From the NCBI GenBank assembly GCA_018136815.1, contig CM030935.1, positions 3,670,299 through 3,734,298 on the forward strand: a stretch of DNA of 64,000 nucleotides. The letters run 5' to 3'. Made by a program: the position numbers and the translations under genes. The notes under the pieces were generated by a model. That model saw only the letters and a program-made list of their open reading frames with translations, ran no database searches and was not told the DNA's origin. How positions within the stretch are numbered: position 1 is the first letter of the stretch; each line of letters opens with the position of its first letter. Source of the stretch: Isochrysis galbana (lineage: Eukaryota; Haptophyta; Isochrysidales; Isochrysidaceae). This document shows, piece by piece, positions 1-9,728 of this stretch.

Positions 1-687
1 TGATGCCCTTTGCCTTGAGCTCGCTCTGCTTCGCGAGGTAAGCGGGCACCTGCAGAGCAGCACGTGCGGACGTCGACATAAAGCAGTCATTGCTGGAACG
101 GTTCATTGCTGAAACGCTCTTGTACTGCTGCGCGTGACATGGCTTCGTGCCACCTCACATTTCTCCCCCTCCCCCCCACTTTCCTCTCTCCCTCCCCCGC
201 CCTCATCCCCCCCCCCCCCCCAGGTTGCGTCAAGCGGCAAAGGCTCAATTGCCGCAAGCTCTCGTGCTTCTGCCCCCGCCATGCTACCCTGTACTCTGCA
301 ATTTTAATCAGGTGTTCCTCCCCCCCCTCCCTCGCCAGTACCTCCGACGCAGCCTCTCCACGTCGCAAACCCTCCTCCCCCCCCCGCCCCCTTCCCCCAG
401 GTCAGACGCCCCACTCCCCCGCCCCCCACACACTCCCCACCCCCCCATCCCCCTGCCTCTCTCCCTTCTTCCTTCACCTGCAGGTTGGATCAGGTGGGCG
501 TGAAGGCCCCTGGCAGCCCCACGATGATGGTCTTCTTCCCGGCGCCAGAGGTGTGCTGCGCCATGTCGACAGCCTCGTTGGGCCACGCCTTGTACAAGCT
601 GACGGCGGGGACGCGGTCGCCTGCCTTGGCCGCAAGCGCGCGCGCGAGGTGAGGACGGGCAATCGTTGGCACGGCGCGGCGGAGCAT
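1..687 (-). CDS. Type II peroxiredoxin (Prx5-like), probable selenoprotein, 5' part only
   Basis: Thiol (here probably selenol) peroxidase reducing H2O2 and alkyl hydroperoxides. Exon 1 is 687 to 478 and exon 2 is 49 to 1, continuing beyond the window. The intron, 477 to 50, has GT-AG ends and phase 0. Exon 1 opens with MLRRAVPTIARPHLARALAA, a basic leader suggesting a mitochondrion or another organelle, then the Prx5 core with VGLPGAFTPT. The next codon, 490-492, is TGA exactly where the family has its peroxidatic cysteine (TPTC). Reading through it gives S-N-L-Q, the splice site, then V-P-A-Y-L-A-K-Q, which is the normal continuation. A disabling stop at precisely that residue with everything else intact is best explained as selenocysteine. 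The SECIS element would lie in the 3' UTR outside the window. A pseudogene or sequencing error is the alternative. Family call is firm; selenocysteine is inference. Confidence 0.85.
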
Positions 688-689
688 CC

Positions 690-1100
690 TCTCTCTCTCT
701 GCCCCCCTCCCTCTCTCTCTCCTCTCCCTCCCTCTCCCTCCGTCCCGGCCTCTCGCTCGCTCCTTCTATTCTCTACTCTTGGCGAGAGAGAGAGGAGAGA
801 GAGAGAGAGAGGAGAGGTGCAGAAGGGGCGGGAGGGGGGATGATGGGGGGAAAGGGAAGGAGAGGCGAGGGGAGCTGAGGCGCTCCTCTCAGAACTAAGC
901 GATCGGCGAAGAAGGACTGAAAGGGAGAAGGCGAAGGGAGGAGAGTGAGAGCGAACAGAAAGGAGAAAGTAGGTAAAAGAAGCTGAGTGAGAAGTGAAGA
1001 GTAGGGAGAGGGAGAGAGAGAGGGCCCTTCTGGGCCGAGGGCGGCCGCGCGGCGATCGCCCCCCCCCCCCCCCCCCCTCCCCCCCTCCCCCCCCCTTCCG
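690..1100. repeat. CT/GA and C-homopolymer tracts upstream of the peroxiredoxin
   Basis: Pyrimidine-rich to about 780, then purine-rich (GA)n to about 1020, then C runs at 1061-1095. It lies immediately 5' of the peroxiredoxin start and probably holds its promoter and 5' UTR. Open frames across it are low-complexity artefacts. Confidence 0.6.
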
Positions 1101-2843
1101 CGCGCGCGCGCTCGCCCCCATCCTCTTCCGACAGAATTCACAAATAGACTATATATCTACTATCTACATCTAGGGAGTACGGTCGCACAGCAATGACTCA
1201 ACAGCGCAACTTGACAAGTCGCCGCAGTTGAGTCAAAGTTGAGTCCCCGTTGAGTCGCTGCAAACCCCCCCGAAGGTATGTAGGAGTAAGTAGTGGATCA
1301 CAATCGAGAATTGAGAACGCTGTCGTAAGAGGAAGAGCATCTGGGTCCGAATGAGTTTTGTAGTAGAATAGTATAATCCATGGCGTTCGCGATTGAATTG
1401 GGACCTCGTGGCTCTCTGGCTCTCTCGAACCTGCACCGTCCCTAAACTCATGCTACGACTCGTCACGTACTCGCTAGTATCTAGTATCTAGTATTCTACA
1501 TTCTACAGCCTACCGTTATACATATTAGCCCGGTCACTCACTCTTTTTAACCACTATTTCCCACCTCCCCTGGGTGTCCAAGGATTCCGCAAGGTCCCCC
1601 CTACCTGCCCCGGCAACTCCCTCCCCCCTCCGAACGACCCCCTCCCGCCCCACAAAGGGCAATGGCGTCGGTGAGGGACCGCCCTCCCTTCCCCCGCGCG
1701 TGGCGGGCTATTTTGGGAGATTGAGGCGGGCGCTCACGGGAGGCGGGAGGGAATCAGAGTCAGAGTGGTGAATGTGGGGCGCATCACTCTTAGAAACGCG
1801 GAGCTTCCGCGACGTCCGATCGCCCGCGATCGGCCGAAGAATGGCATGGAGGTGGTGGCCATGCAGAGCCCAGAGCTCTCGCGAGCAGGGTGGGGGGTCA
1901 CTAGTAGGTCGCACGCTGGTTCTTGAGGGTCGCACACACTCGCACTAACCCATCCTGGCCCCTCGCACCGCAGGAATGCCTCGATTCGATCCGGCCCGAC
2001 GCCCAGGGCCATGGCCCCTATTGACGTCGACAAGCGCTCGATTGGACGCCTGGAGGTGCAGCTCTTCAAGTGGCCGTGCGGCGTGCGGCGCGACGGGCCG
2101 GTCGCGACCCGGCTGTTCCGGGCCTGCCTGTAACCCCCAAAGCCTCCTGGCCCGGCCCCACGCGTTCGCGCCCAGCCTCTGCACCGCAAAATTCGCCCTC
2201 GCCGCCGCGCGCGGACCCCGGCACCACTGCACCCGTCCCCAAGCCTTCCCAAGTATCTTCACCCGCTATCCAGCTATCCAAGTCGATAGGCAGCCTACGG
2301 ACGCGTGGGTTGCCAAGGATGGAGTCTTAGGAGCCTTACCCGGATCCTGGGAACAGTCCATCTCCACAGTCTCACCTCCGCCTTCACCGCAAAGGCGTGC
2401 GCCGAGGCCGCTAGGTACATGAATTTGGCTCATGGGGCGGAACCATTTCATGTGATGAGTGTTAACTTGCCCTATGCAAGCTGAGGGGCAAGGAAGTGCC
2501 AGCGGCAAGCGCAGTCGCGTTCGAAAGTTGGGCACTCGGGCCCGTTCGGCCCGTAGCCTTGGTCTTGTTTTCGGTGTGGCGCGTGCTGTTGACACAGATA
2601 CATACACCTATGCACCCCTCCAAATCTCCCCCCCTCGCATGCATGCCCCCGGCTCCCATTCTAACGAGGGAAAACCCATTGAGGCGGACCGACCTACGTC
2701 GGGCGACTCTCCGGGAAAAAGCACCGGGGGGGGGGGGAAGACCTCTCGTCAAAGAAGAAGAACGGCCCTTACCAGCTCACGCCGCGAGCGGTTCTCGAGA
2801 AATAAATAAGCAACTGCGCCCCGATGATACCTGCCACAGGTGT
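1101..2843. other. Intergenic stretch, no supported gene
   Basis: Several overlapping short frames occur on both strands around 1.95-2.6 kb, but they reflect high GC. None shows a recognisable domain or a convincing splice pattern. No RNA gene is visible. Confidence 0.5.
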
Positions 2844-2851
2844 ATCCCAAG

Positions 2852-3369
2852 TAGGGGTAGGCATCTTTATCCGGATATTTGTCTTGGATATCTCTGGGGG
2901 GGGTCCCAAATGGATATATCTCGGATACTTCCTGGATATTTGGGGGGGTGGGGTGGGGTGGGGGGGAGATAATTTTAGCCTTTTGGGGGGGGGGGCGGGG
3001 GGCACTAACATTGACCATGCAGATGTGAGCAGGAATTCACCAAGCACGTGCTTGGGTGGTGGGCATCTAACCACACCAAGTTATTAACTTGGGCCTTAGC
3101 TGCAAGGGTGGCTCTTTGTCTGAGCCCCAAACCCAGCTTCTTCAGAACTTGTGTTTTCATTGTTGAAATGTTTGTTTGGTGCTGATCGGGCTAGTGCCTT
3201 AGGAAGCGTCGGTGATGTTGCGGTATAACCGCAATAAGCGCAACGACGGCGGCGCGTGACGCGGACATTGGATATTTGCTTGGATATTTGGGGGGGGCGG
3301 ATGGATATTTCTTTGATATTTCTCATGGATAAATGGGGCATTTTCAATGGATAAAGATGCCTACCCCTA
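2852..3369. mobile_element. hAT-type MITE with 8-bp target duplication
   Basis: The ends are inverted copies beginning TAGGGGTAGGCATC and running on to TTTATCC (21 bp perfect). The element is flanked by direct repeats ATCCCAAG at 2844-2851 and 3370-3377. The TAGGGGTRGGCA-type terminus and the 8-bp duplication are hallmarks of the hAT superfamily. The 518-bp body has no coding frame. It contains G-runs and many copies of GGATAT/TGGATATTT near both ends (about 2872-2943 and 3268-3348), possible subterminal transposase-binding repeats. Its termini differ from those of the hAT at 9.5 kb, so a different autonomous partner is expected. Confidence 0.85.
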
Positions 3370-3744
3370 ATCCCAAGACGTCTTGAGCCGCTCCCTTCCC
3401 ATCTCCCTCCTGTCGCCAGCCGCCCCCCCTCCGCCCGTTTGCTAATGCAAACGGGTCTCGTTTCTCACCACACTCCACACTCCATCGGGGGGGGGTGCAA
3501 ATCCCCCCATCCCCCCCTCTCCCTCGTTCCATTCTCTTCCGCCCCGGTCCCTGCGGCGCGTCGCCATGCGGCGCGCCACCGCCTGCTCTCAGAGGTCCTT
3601 CAGGGGCGCCCAGAGGGCCAGCAGGGGCAGCTCAGGGGGCAGTGGAGGCTGGGGCTCAGCCCCTGGCCCCCCCTGCCTCTCCCTCGCTCGCCTCGCTGGC
3701 CTTGCTTGGGTGCCGCCCTGAGTCCTGAGTCCCCTGTCTGCCTG

Positions 3745-3977
3745 GCGACCAGGGATGGGGGGGGGAGTCAGTACGAGAGCTGGCCCATGCCCATGCGGGC
3801 CTGGGAGTGCGGCTCGCGGCCCGCGCCCACTAGGGGTCTGGGCCAGAATGATGATTGCCCAGCCCCTGCCAAAGGGCAGGGGCTGAGGTTGAATGTACGG
3901 GCCCACCCCGGGGGGTGTCCGCGATGGAGAGAGGGGGGCGCGAGGCCCCCATTGACCCCCACTTTTAAAAGTAGGTT
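3745..3977 (+). mobile_element. Stem-loop-ended retroposon, subfamily E, copy 1
   Basis: Closely resembles 30,345-30,598: both start GCGACCAGGGAT, carry CCTGCCAAAGGGCAGGGGCT and CCACCCCGGGGGGTGTCCGC, and end in an A/T-loop stem-loop. The arms here are 3958-3964 (CCCACTT) and 3969-3975 (AAGTAGG), with one mismatch. No coding capacity. No target duplication recognised. Confidence 0.6.
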
Positions 3978-4014
3978 CCCCTCCGCGTCAAACGAGGGGT
4001 ACCAAATGAAGGCA

Positions 4015-4175
4015 GACGACCTAATGGCGTCGAAAATGTGCATATTTCTCATTAGATTCTGCCTAATATCCCATTACCAGTAGCATACCCATACCCTTAG
4101 ATCTCGTGATAAAACCTCAATCTTGACTGGGTGAATTTTCACCCTTAGAAGTTAAAAACCCTGTTTGACCGCCCT
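4015..4175. repeat. Two dispersed segments shared with 59-60.6 kb
   Basis: About 4025-4080 matches the reverse complement of 60,524-60,573, sharing GGCGTCGAAAATGTGCATAT and ATTCTGCCTAATAT. About 4105-4185 matches the reverse complement of 59,240-59,325, sharing the palindrome GGGTGAATTTTCACCC and the flanking TTAGAAGTTAAAA. A related piece (GTGTTTGACCGCCCTA) is at 63,361. These look like ends of old mobile elements; the class is unknown. Confidence 0.55.
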
Positions 4176-4499
4176 ACAGCATCACAGTCTTGCGCTTGGC
4201 GGCCGTAGTCTCCCTTGATAAGAAGTTTGAGCGGACGATGCGCGAGATCTTGCGCGTCGACGACACGCGCCCCGGGAGATTGTGGGATTTCTCTCTATTC
4301 TTGTAGTCTTGTCTTCCTAGAGAGGGCTAGACGCGATGAACTACCATGTTTGAGCTCTGGTAGAGAGCACTCTAGAGTTCACCGGGCACAAGAGCAAAGG
4401 AGAGTACTGTGCAAGTAGTGCTCCACGTGGGCGCGGACGAAACGAATCTCACAAGGGGGAGAAGAAGACGGGGAAGAGGGGGGTCGCGAGGGGGGGAAG

Positions 4500-7231
4500 A
4501 TGGCGGGGAGCGCGAGTGCGTGCCACCGGCTGAGCGAGGGCATGGGGCGGCTGGGCTGCACGGCCGCCCGACGGGCGAGCGGCGCGAGGGCTGTGCTTGC
4601 CAGATATCTCTCTCACTTCTTCCACTCAAAGGGAGAGGAAGGGCTGCGCCGGAAGCACGAGGTGATTCTGGTACAAGTCAGCGCCATCTGCTTGCTCTCG
4701 ATTTGTGTCTGCCTCATCATCGCGCTCGATTCTGTGCACTGCGTCGCCCCGATACTGCTCGGCATTAACACAGCCTTTAGCTGCATCCTTCTCGAGCCGC
4801 CGAAGCCGGGACTTCTCGCGCACATGAAGAGCTACCAAGCTAGTGCATTTCTCATGCTCATGAGCTGGCACATCCTCTTTCTCGAAGCGGCGCCGCCTCC
4901 CACGGGCTTCACGCTTGAGCCCTTCATGATCGCCTGCGTAGTCTTCACGGGACAGCTCATGCTTGCGATACGGCAGTATCCCATGTCCTTCAAGTTGTAT
5001 ATGCTGGTCGTGACAACCGTGCTGCACAGGTTCGGGCCCGTTTTTTCCATCGGCACAAGCGAAGCCATTCTCGCGATCAGCGGGAATCTGCTAGGGATTC
5101 TATGCGGCTATGCAATAGACTCGGACCGGCAACGACTGCTCGCGACGTTGCAGATCGCCTCCATCAATCGGCGCGCAGATTCTCGGCTCAACCATGTGAT
5201 TAAAGGGCATTGTGGAGGCGCCAACGGATTAATTAGCGCCTTACTTGTTGAGCTGGAGGAGGAGCCGGATCTTAGACTGTTGCGACTTGCACAAGAGAGG
5301 CTGAAGGAGATTCAATGGATGTTGGATGAAGCAGCTGATTGGTGCCACTCGCGCGAGGTGTTCGTGCAGCTGGAGTCCGGCACCTACATCACGCATTTGA
5401 GCAAAGTTGCTGCCCGATCGTTCCTCAAGGCCCAAGCAGGCACTTGTAGCACAGTGACCTCCATTGATGCGGTCATGGTGGATCACAACCTCTTTCGACT
5501 CCTTGTCCACGAGGGACTTTCCAATGCCAAAAAATACTGCGAGCCGGGGACGTTGATCGGTGTTAATGCATCATTGGAGGAAGGTACGACTCCTGTGTTT
5601 GATACGGGATGGTCACACATCCGTTGCTGCTGGAGGCCAATAGACTAGTTCGTGCGGTTTCTCGGGTGACGAATAAACAGGACACCTGTTTTCCCGCCCA
5701 TCCATCGCCGAAACCTTCTCGGCCGACTTCATGTAATCCCTGTTTGCTCTTATCCGGGAGCTCTGCTCCGACATTCATGCGGCCTCTCACCTACATCGAT
5801 TGTCTGTATGTTGTCAGATGGGTCATCCACCATGTTGCATGTTTCCATCACCAACGAGCCTCGGAAAGGAGCGCGGCAATTGACCAAATCGGAGTGCGCG
5901 CAAGCCTTCGTTTCGCGGACCAAGCGGATTGATTCGGTCTCTGATGCGAGGACGACGAGAAGGTAGGCAGCCGACCCTTGGGCGAGCAAATCTCGGAGCC
6001 ATGCACGCGACTGACGGAAGAGCACCATCAGTCAGTCGCGTGCACACATCAGCCGAACCCCGCCCCTTTACACTCAAATCAATTCCGACCTCACGTGATC
6101 TCAGCGATGGCGTGGGTCTCGCGTCCGTGAAGCTCGCTGTCCATACGGTCGGCGGGACGGCGTGGCTGCATGCGGATAAGAAGTTCACGACGTTACACAT
6201 CAAATTACCGGCTGCTCGATGTATTCCTGAGGATGGGGCCCCGGATGATTCTTGCGTGCTACCCATTTGCGGTGGTGCAGCTGTCGCATCTTCTATCACA
6301 GCTCTGCCTGCACCATCAGAGCGGCCTTGCGCCCCCAAAACCACTGAGGGCAATGAGCGGACGCCACCTAAAAGTGTGGCTCCTCCCAATGCTTCTCTTG
6401 CCATGGCCACCTACTCGATCAGCAAGGAGACACTATCTCAGAGCGAGATCTTGGTCTCGGAGCAATGCGAGGAATTGGTTCTCGCCGTCGCCGATAGCAC
6501 ACGGACCGCCGAAGCTGCGGATGCAAATGCCAGTGACTCGTCCCGTCCGGTCTGTATCGGCATCGATGACTCCTTGATGCTACGGAGGATGCAGGTGAAC
6601 TTTTGCCGCGCAGTCTCTTCACGGTTGAACTTGCTTCGCAGTCCTGCACGCTATGGTGCTCTCATTATACTCTCGTACCTTGCAGGCGGACCTCTTCCGC
6701 GTGTTTCTCAAAGCTGATGAGAATCGCAGCATAAGCATCGGAGGTGCCGTTGACGAAGTCGAGGCGTTTGTTGACGTAGTCATGGGGCGTCGCTGCCGGT
6801 AAGTCGCCGCATCATGCCTTTCCCCCCAAAATTGCACCGCTTCCCTCGGGACGCACAGCCTGAAGCCTCAAAATTGGTTGTACGCCTTGACGTCTTGTGC
6901 TAGGATGCTTAAGCCCGCAGAACTTCCTCCTGCTGACATTGCGGTGCTCGATGAGAATATTGATGTTGAGGAGTGCGACATCACCGTGCGTGGATCTGAC
7001 CTCGCAAGGAATCTGAGAGATGAAGGCTTCGAGGGGGTCATTTGCATTCTTACGGGGTCTAATCGCAATGTCGTGGAGGAGCTTTTAAATCTGCCGCATG
7101 TCGACTTGGCATTTGAGAAAGGTGGAAACCTTAAGTCCATTGCTGACGCATTGTCGCGTGCGCATGCCGAACGCAAGCAGAAGCCCAAGATGGCACGCAT
7201 GGCGAATACATCGTGTGAGCGCCTCTTATGA
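4500..7231 (+). CDS. Hybrid histidine kinase with C-terminal receiver domain
   Basis: Two-component signalling protein at a membrane. Exons: 4500-5583, 5818-5962, 6105-6594, 6686-6798, 6904-7231. All junctions are GT-AG and phases agree, giving 719 residues. About five hydrophobic segments lie between residues 55 and 210, with no recognisable ligand domain. The H-box histidine sits in SRLNHVIKG. The ATPase domain has an N-box (HEGLSNAKKY), then LHVSITNEP and, after the second intron, DGVGLASVKLAV. A classical DxGxG G1 box is missing between them, as I recall for other protist kinases of this kind. The receiver has its acidic pair in GIDDS, the phospho-acceptor aspartate in IAVLDEN, threonine in ILTGSN and lysine in AFEKG. 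It could phosphorylate its own receiver; the stimulus is unknown. Confidence 0.85.
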
Positions 7232-7410
7232 AGCAACGAGTGACGAAGTTTGGTGAGAGAGGGAAGAAGCAAGCATACACAACTGAGGACGGCTTGAGCT
7301 CAAGAATGCTCGGCTTGCCTTGATTTGGTATAGAATCCGTCTCCCTACTTGTAAATAGCACCGCGCTCGACCACCGACTACTCGCCTTTATAGCCCCGTG
7401 CCTTATACAA

Positions 7411-8158
7411 AAAACCTTCTAATATTCTTACCGCACTCGCGGCGAATGGATCCACTACCTACAGCACGTAGCATACTTTCTACACCCCCACTCCCCCGGC
7501 CCTTCTCCCCCCGCCATAAGGCGGCTCCCCCCGTGCACTACTAGGGGGATAGGGGTGAAGGGCTTAGATATGGTCCGGTGGCCCGCGCCTCCCCCCGGTG
7601 ATCATTCCCCCCCTTCCTCCTGTGTCTCCGAGTGGGCGGCGGCCTCAGCCCCGACTTATCCTGTAAACAGGTGCGGGACTTACCTATTTTCCGGTGAGCG
7701 GAGCTCTCGCTCCGCCCACCCCCTTCTCCGCGCGCTCTCTCCCCTCTCCTGCAGGCACGCGCGATGGCGCGCCTGCGGCAGGCCTCCAGCTGCCCTGTGG
7801 CGGCCCTTGGAGGCTCCTGGAGGCCAGCTCAGGGGGCAGAGGAGGCTGGGGCTGGGCCCTGGCCTCCCCTGCCTCTCCCTCGCTGGTGCTCCCGAGCCTC
7901 TGGGGCCCCCAATCTGCACCTGTCTGCCTGTCGACTAGGGGGGAGGGGGGGTTGGAGCGATGGGCTGGTCACGAGGGGCCAGGATGGGCGAATGGGGCGA
8001 GCCTGTGGGGAAGGGAGTGGGTCAGTAGGGCAGTGGCCTCCTGGCAAGCCATCAGGCGTGCCAGGAGGATGGGTGGTTCCTCCCCCATGGCAGGGGAGGA
8101 GTGGAGAGAGGGGGGGGCTCGTGCCCCCCCATGGGGCAACCAAGTATAAACTTAGTTG
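7411..8158 (+). mobile_element. Stem-loop-ended retroposon, subfamily A2, complete insertion
   Basis: Bounded by a perfect 16-bp direct repeat CCCGTGCCTTATACAA at 7395-7410 and 8159-8174, a target duplication of the size made by target-primed reverse transcription. The right end is a stem-loop: AACCAAG (8138-8144), loop TATAAA, CTTAGTT (8151-8157), then G. The interior is GC-rich, without a long convincing ORF, and shares most of its length with 48,173-48,785. I orient it with the stem-loop as the 3' end because that end is kept in all copies while the other end varies. This is inference. Confidence 0.8.
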
Positions 8159-8198
8159 CCCGTGCCTTATACAAGTATAGTAAGTAGCTGAGTACATA

Positions 8199-8262
8199 AC
8201 TAAGTTTCTTCTTAGTTCGCCCATGGGGGGGCACGACCCCTCCCCCTCTCCACTCCTCCCGG
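8199..8262 (-). mobile_element. Stem-loop-ended retroposon fragment, opposite orientation
   Basis: AACTAAG (8199-8205), loop TTTCTT, CTTAGTT (8211-8217) then CGCCCATGG and the C-rich subterminal region, breaking off near 8262. It faces the stem-loop end of the preceding element only 40 bp away. Confidence 0.6.
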
Positions 8263-9469
8263 TGCTGTTGTCGGCGGCGGCGTCGTGTGGGGAATCGGGG
8301 AGGGTTGGGTGGATTGGAGGTAGAAGAGGTGGTGTGCTATGGCGGCGGCGAGTGATGAGTCGGCGGCGAGTGGGTAGGGATGGGCGATGGCGAGCGCGGG
8401 AGGGGGGGTGGTCGGGTGGGGTTGCTGAGGGGCGTGTGTCGGAAGGTGGGGAAGGGTGTGGTAGGTGGGTGAAGGCAAGGGAAGGGAGATGGGTATGGGG
8501 GGGGTGATGATTGTAGAGGTGGAGCGGTGACGGGGATGGGACGGCGCCCGGCGGAAGCCGGTAGAGGTTGGAGTCAATGAGAGGGGGGTGGCCGGGCGAG
8601 GAGTGCGAGGAGGGGTGATGGGGTTGGTTCGGCTGGGGCAGATTGGTGAAGGTATGCTGGGGGTTTGGCAGAGGGGGGAAAAGGTGGGTAGTGGGGAGGG
8701 CAGGGACGGCGGTGAGGGCGTCGGGCGGGTCGAGAGGTGAGGGCTTGGGCGTGGCAAAAGGCGGGAGAGGGGAGTAGAACGCTGGCTGTGCGGGTGTGGC
8801 GGTGGTATCGGTGTGTTGTGGCCAGTGTGGCTGTGGTTGTGTGGATTGTGGGTAGACCATGTGAGATGGCTGGTGAGAGCTGGGTGAGGCGGATGGGGCT
8901 GGAGGAGCGGCGGTGGTGGGGATGCGAGGAGTGAGGAGAGGATGGGAGGGTGAGGAAGGCACCCCTCCGCTACCATGTTGTGGATCGTGTCGAGCTGTGG
9001 CTGTGGTACGACTGGGTGTGAGTGGAGGATGGACTGTAACATGAAGTGTATGGCCCGAATGAGGCATGGAGGGAGGACAATGGGGAGCCGGGGAAGCGTG
9101 CGGGGACGGGGCCGAAGACATGGGCGCGCTCTCAGCCATCACGGGGCACAGCAGCACGGGGACGGGGACGGAGGATGGACGAGGGGGCACAGGGGGCGCT
9201 CGAGCGGTGGCGCAGAGCGTAGTCAAGACACGGAGGGAAAACGTCACGCGCGGGGGGGGAGGGAATCGCGCGGGAAAGAACTAGACAAAAGGGGGCCGGA
9301 AACTCAAGGAAGCACTCGGGGAGAGACGGGAGGGGAGAGAAGGGGGAGGGCTTCCGCGGGGGAGCCGGGGAGAGGGGAGGAGAAGGAAGGGGGGGGCGGA
9401 CCGATACGGGACGATACGGGGAGAAGGGAGCTGGGGCGCGGCGACGGAGAGGGAGTCGCGCGGGAAGAC
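8263..9469. other. Strand-biased G/T-rich stretch, no supported gene
   Basis: The plus strand is very G-rich (GGGTGG, GGCGGTG runs). The minus strand therefore has a long Pro/His/Ser/Thr-rich frame (9247 to 7829), but it runs without change into the retroposons at 7.4-8.2 kb. I cannot recognise a domain. It may be low-complexity DNA or a worn mobile-element gene. Confidence 0.4.
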
Positions 9470-9728
9470 CTAAAAATCAGGGTTGGGGTAACAGTACTGT
9501 TATAAGCTCTCAGTATCAGTAACAGCTCCAAAATGTCAAACCACTGATATCAGCTGTCAGCTACTGGACTACCATTAAAGAACCTGATCTACTAATATAA
9601 TACTCTTTTATGGTTAGAACCGTCACGCGCGAAGGCGAAGACGGACCCTTGGCGGCTTGGCGGTTGTGCTACGCGCCACCCCCTCCCTCCCTCGCCCTTT
9701 CCCTCTCTGCCCCCCTGCCAACTGAGTG

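Noticed and set aside
2012..2134. Short frame beginning MAPIDVDKRSIGRLEVQLFK, faintly like a cyclophilin N-terminus
   Set aside because: Only 41 codons, no following exon with cyclophilin core motifs, and high GC keeps all frames open here.
7829..9247. 472-codon Pro-rich minus-strand frame
   Set aside because: It runs through the retroposon at 7411-8158 and its target duplication, so it cannot be one ancestral gene.
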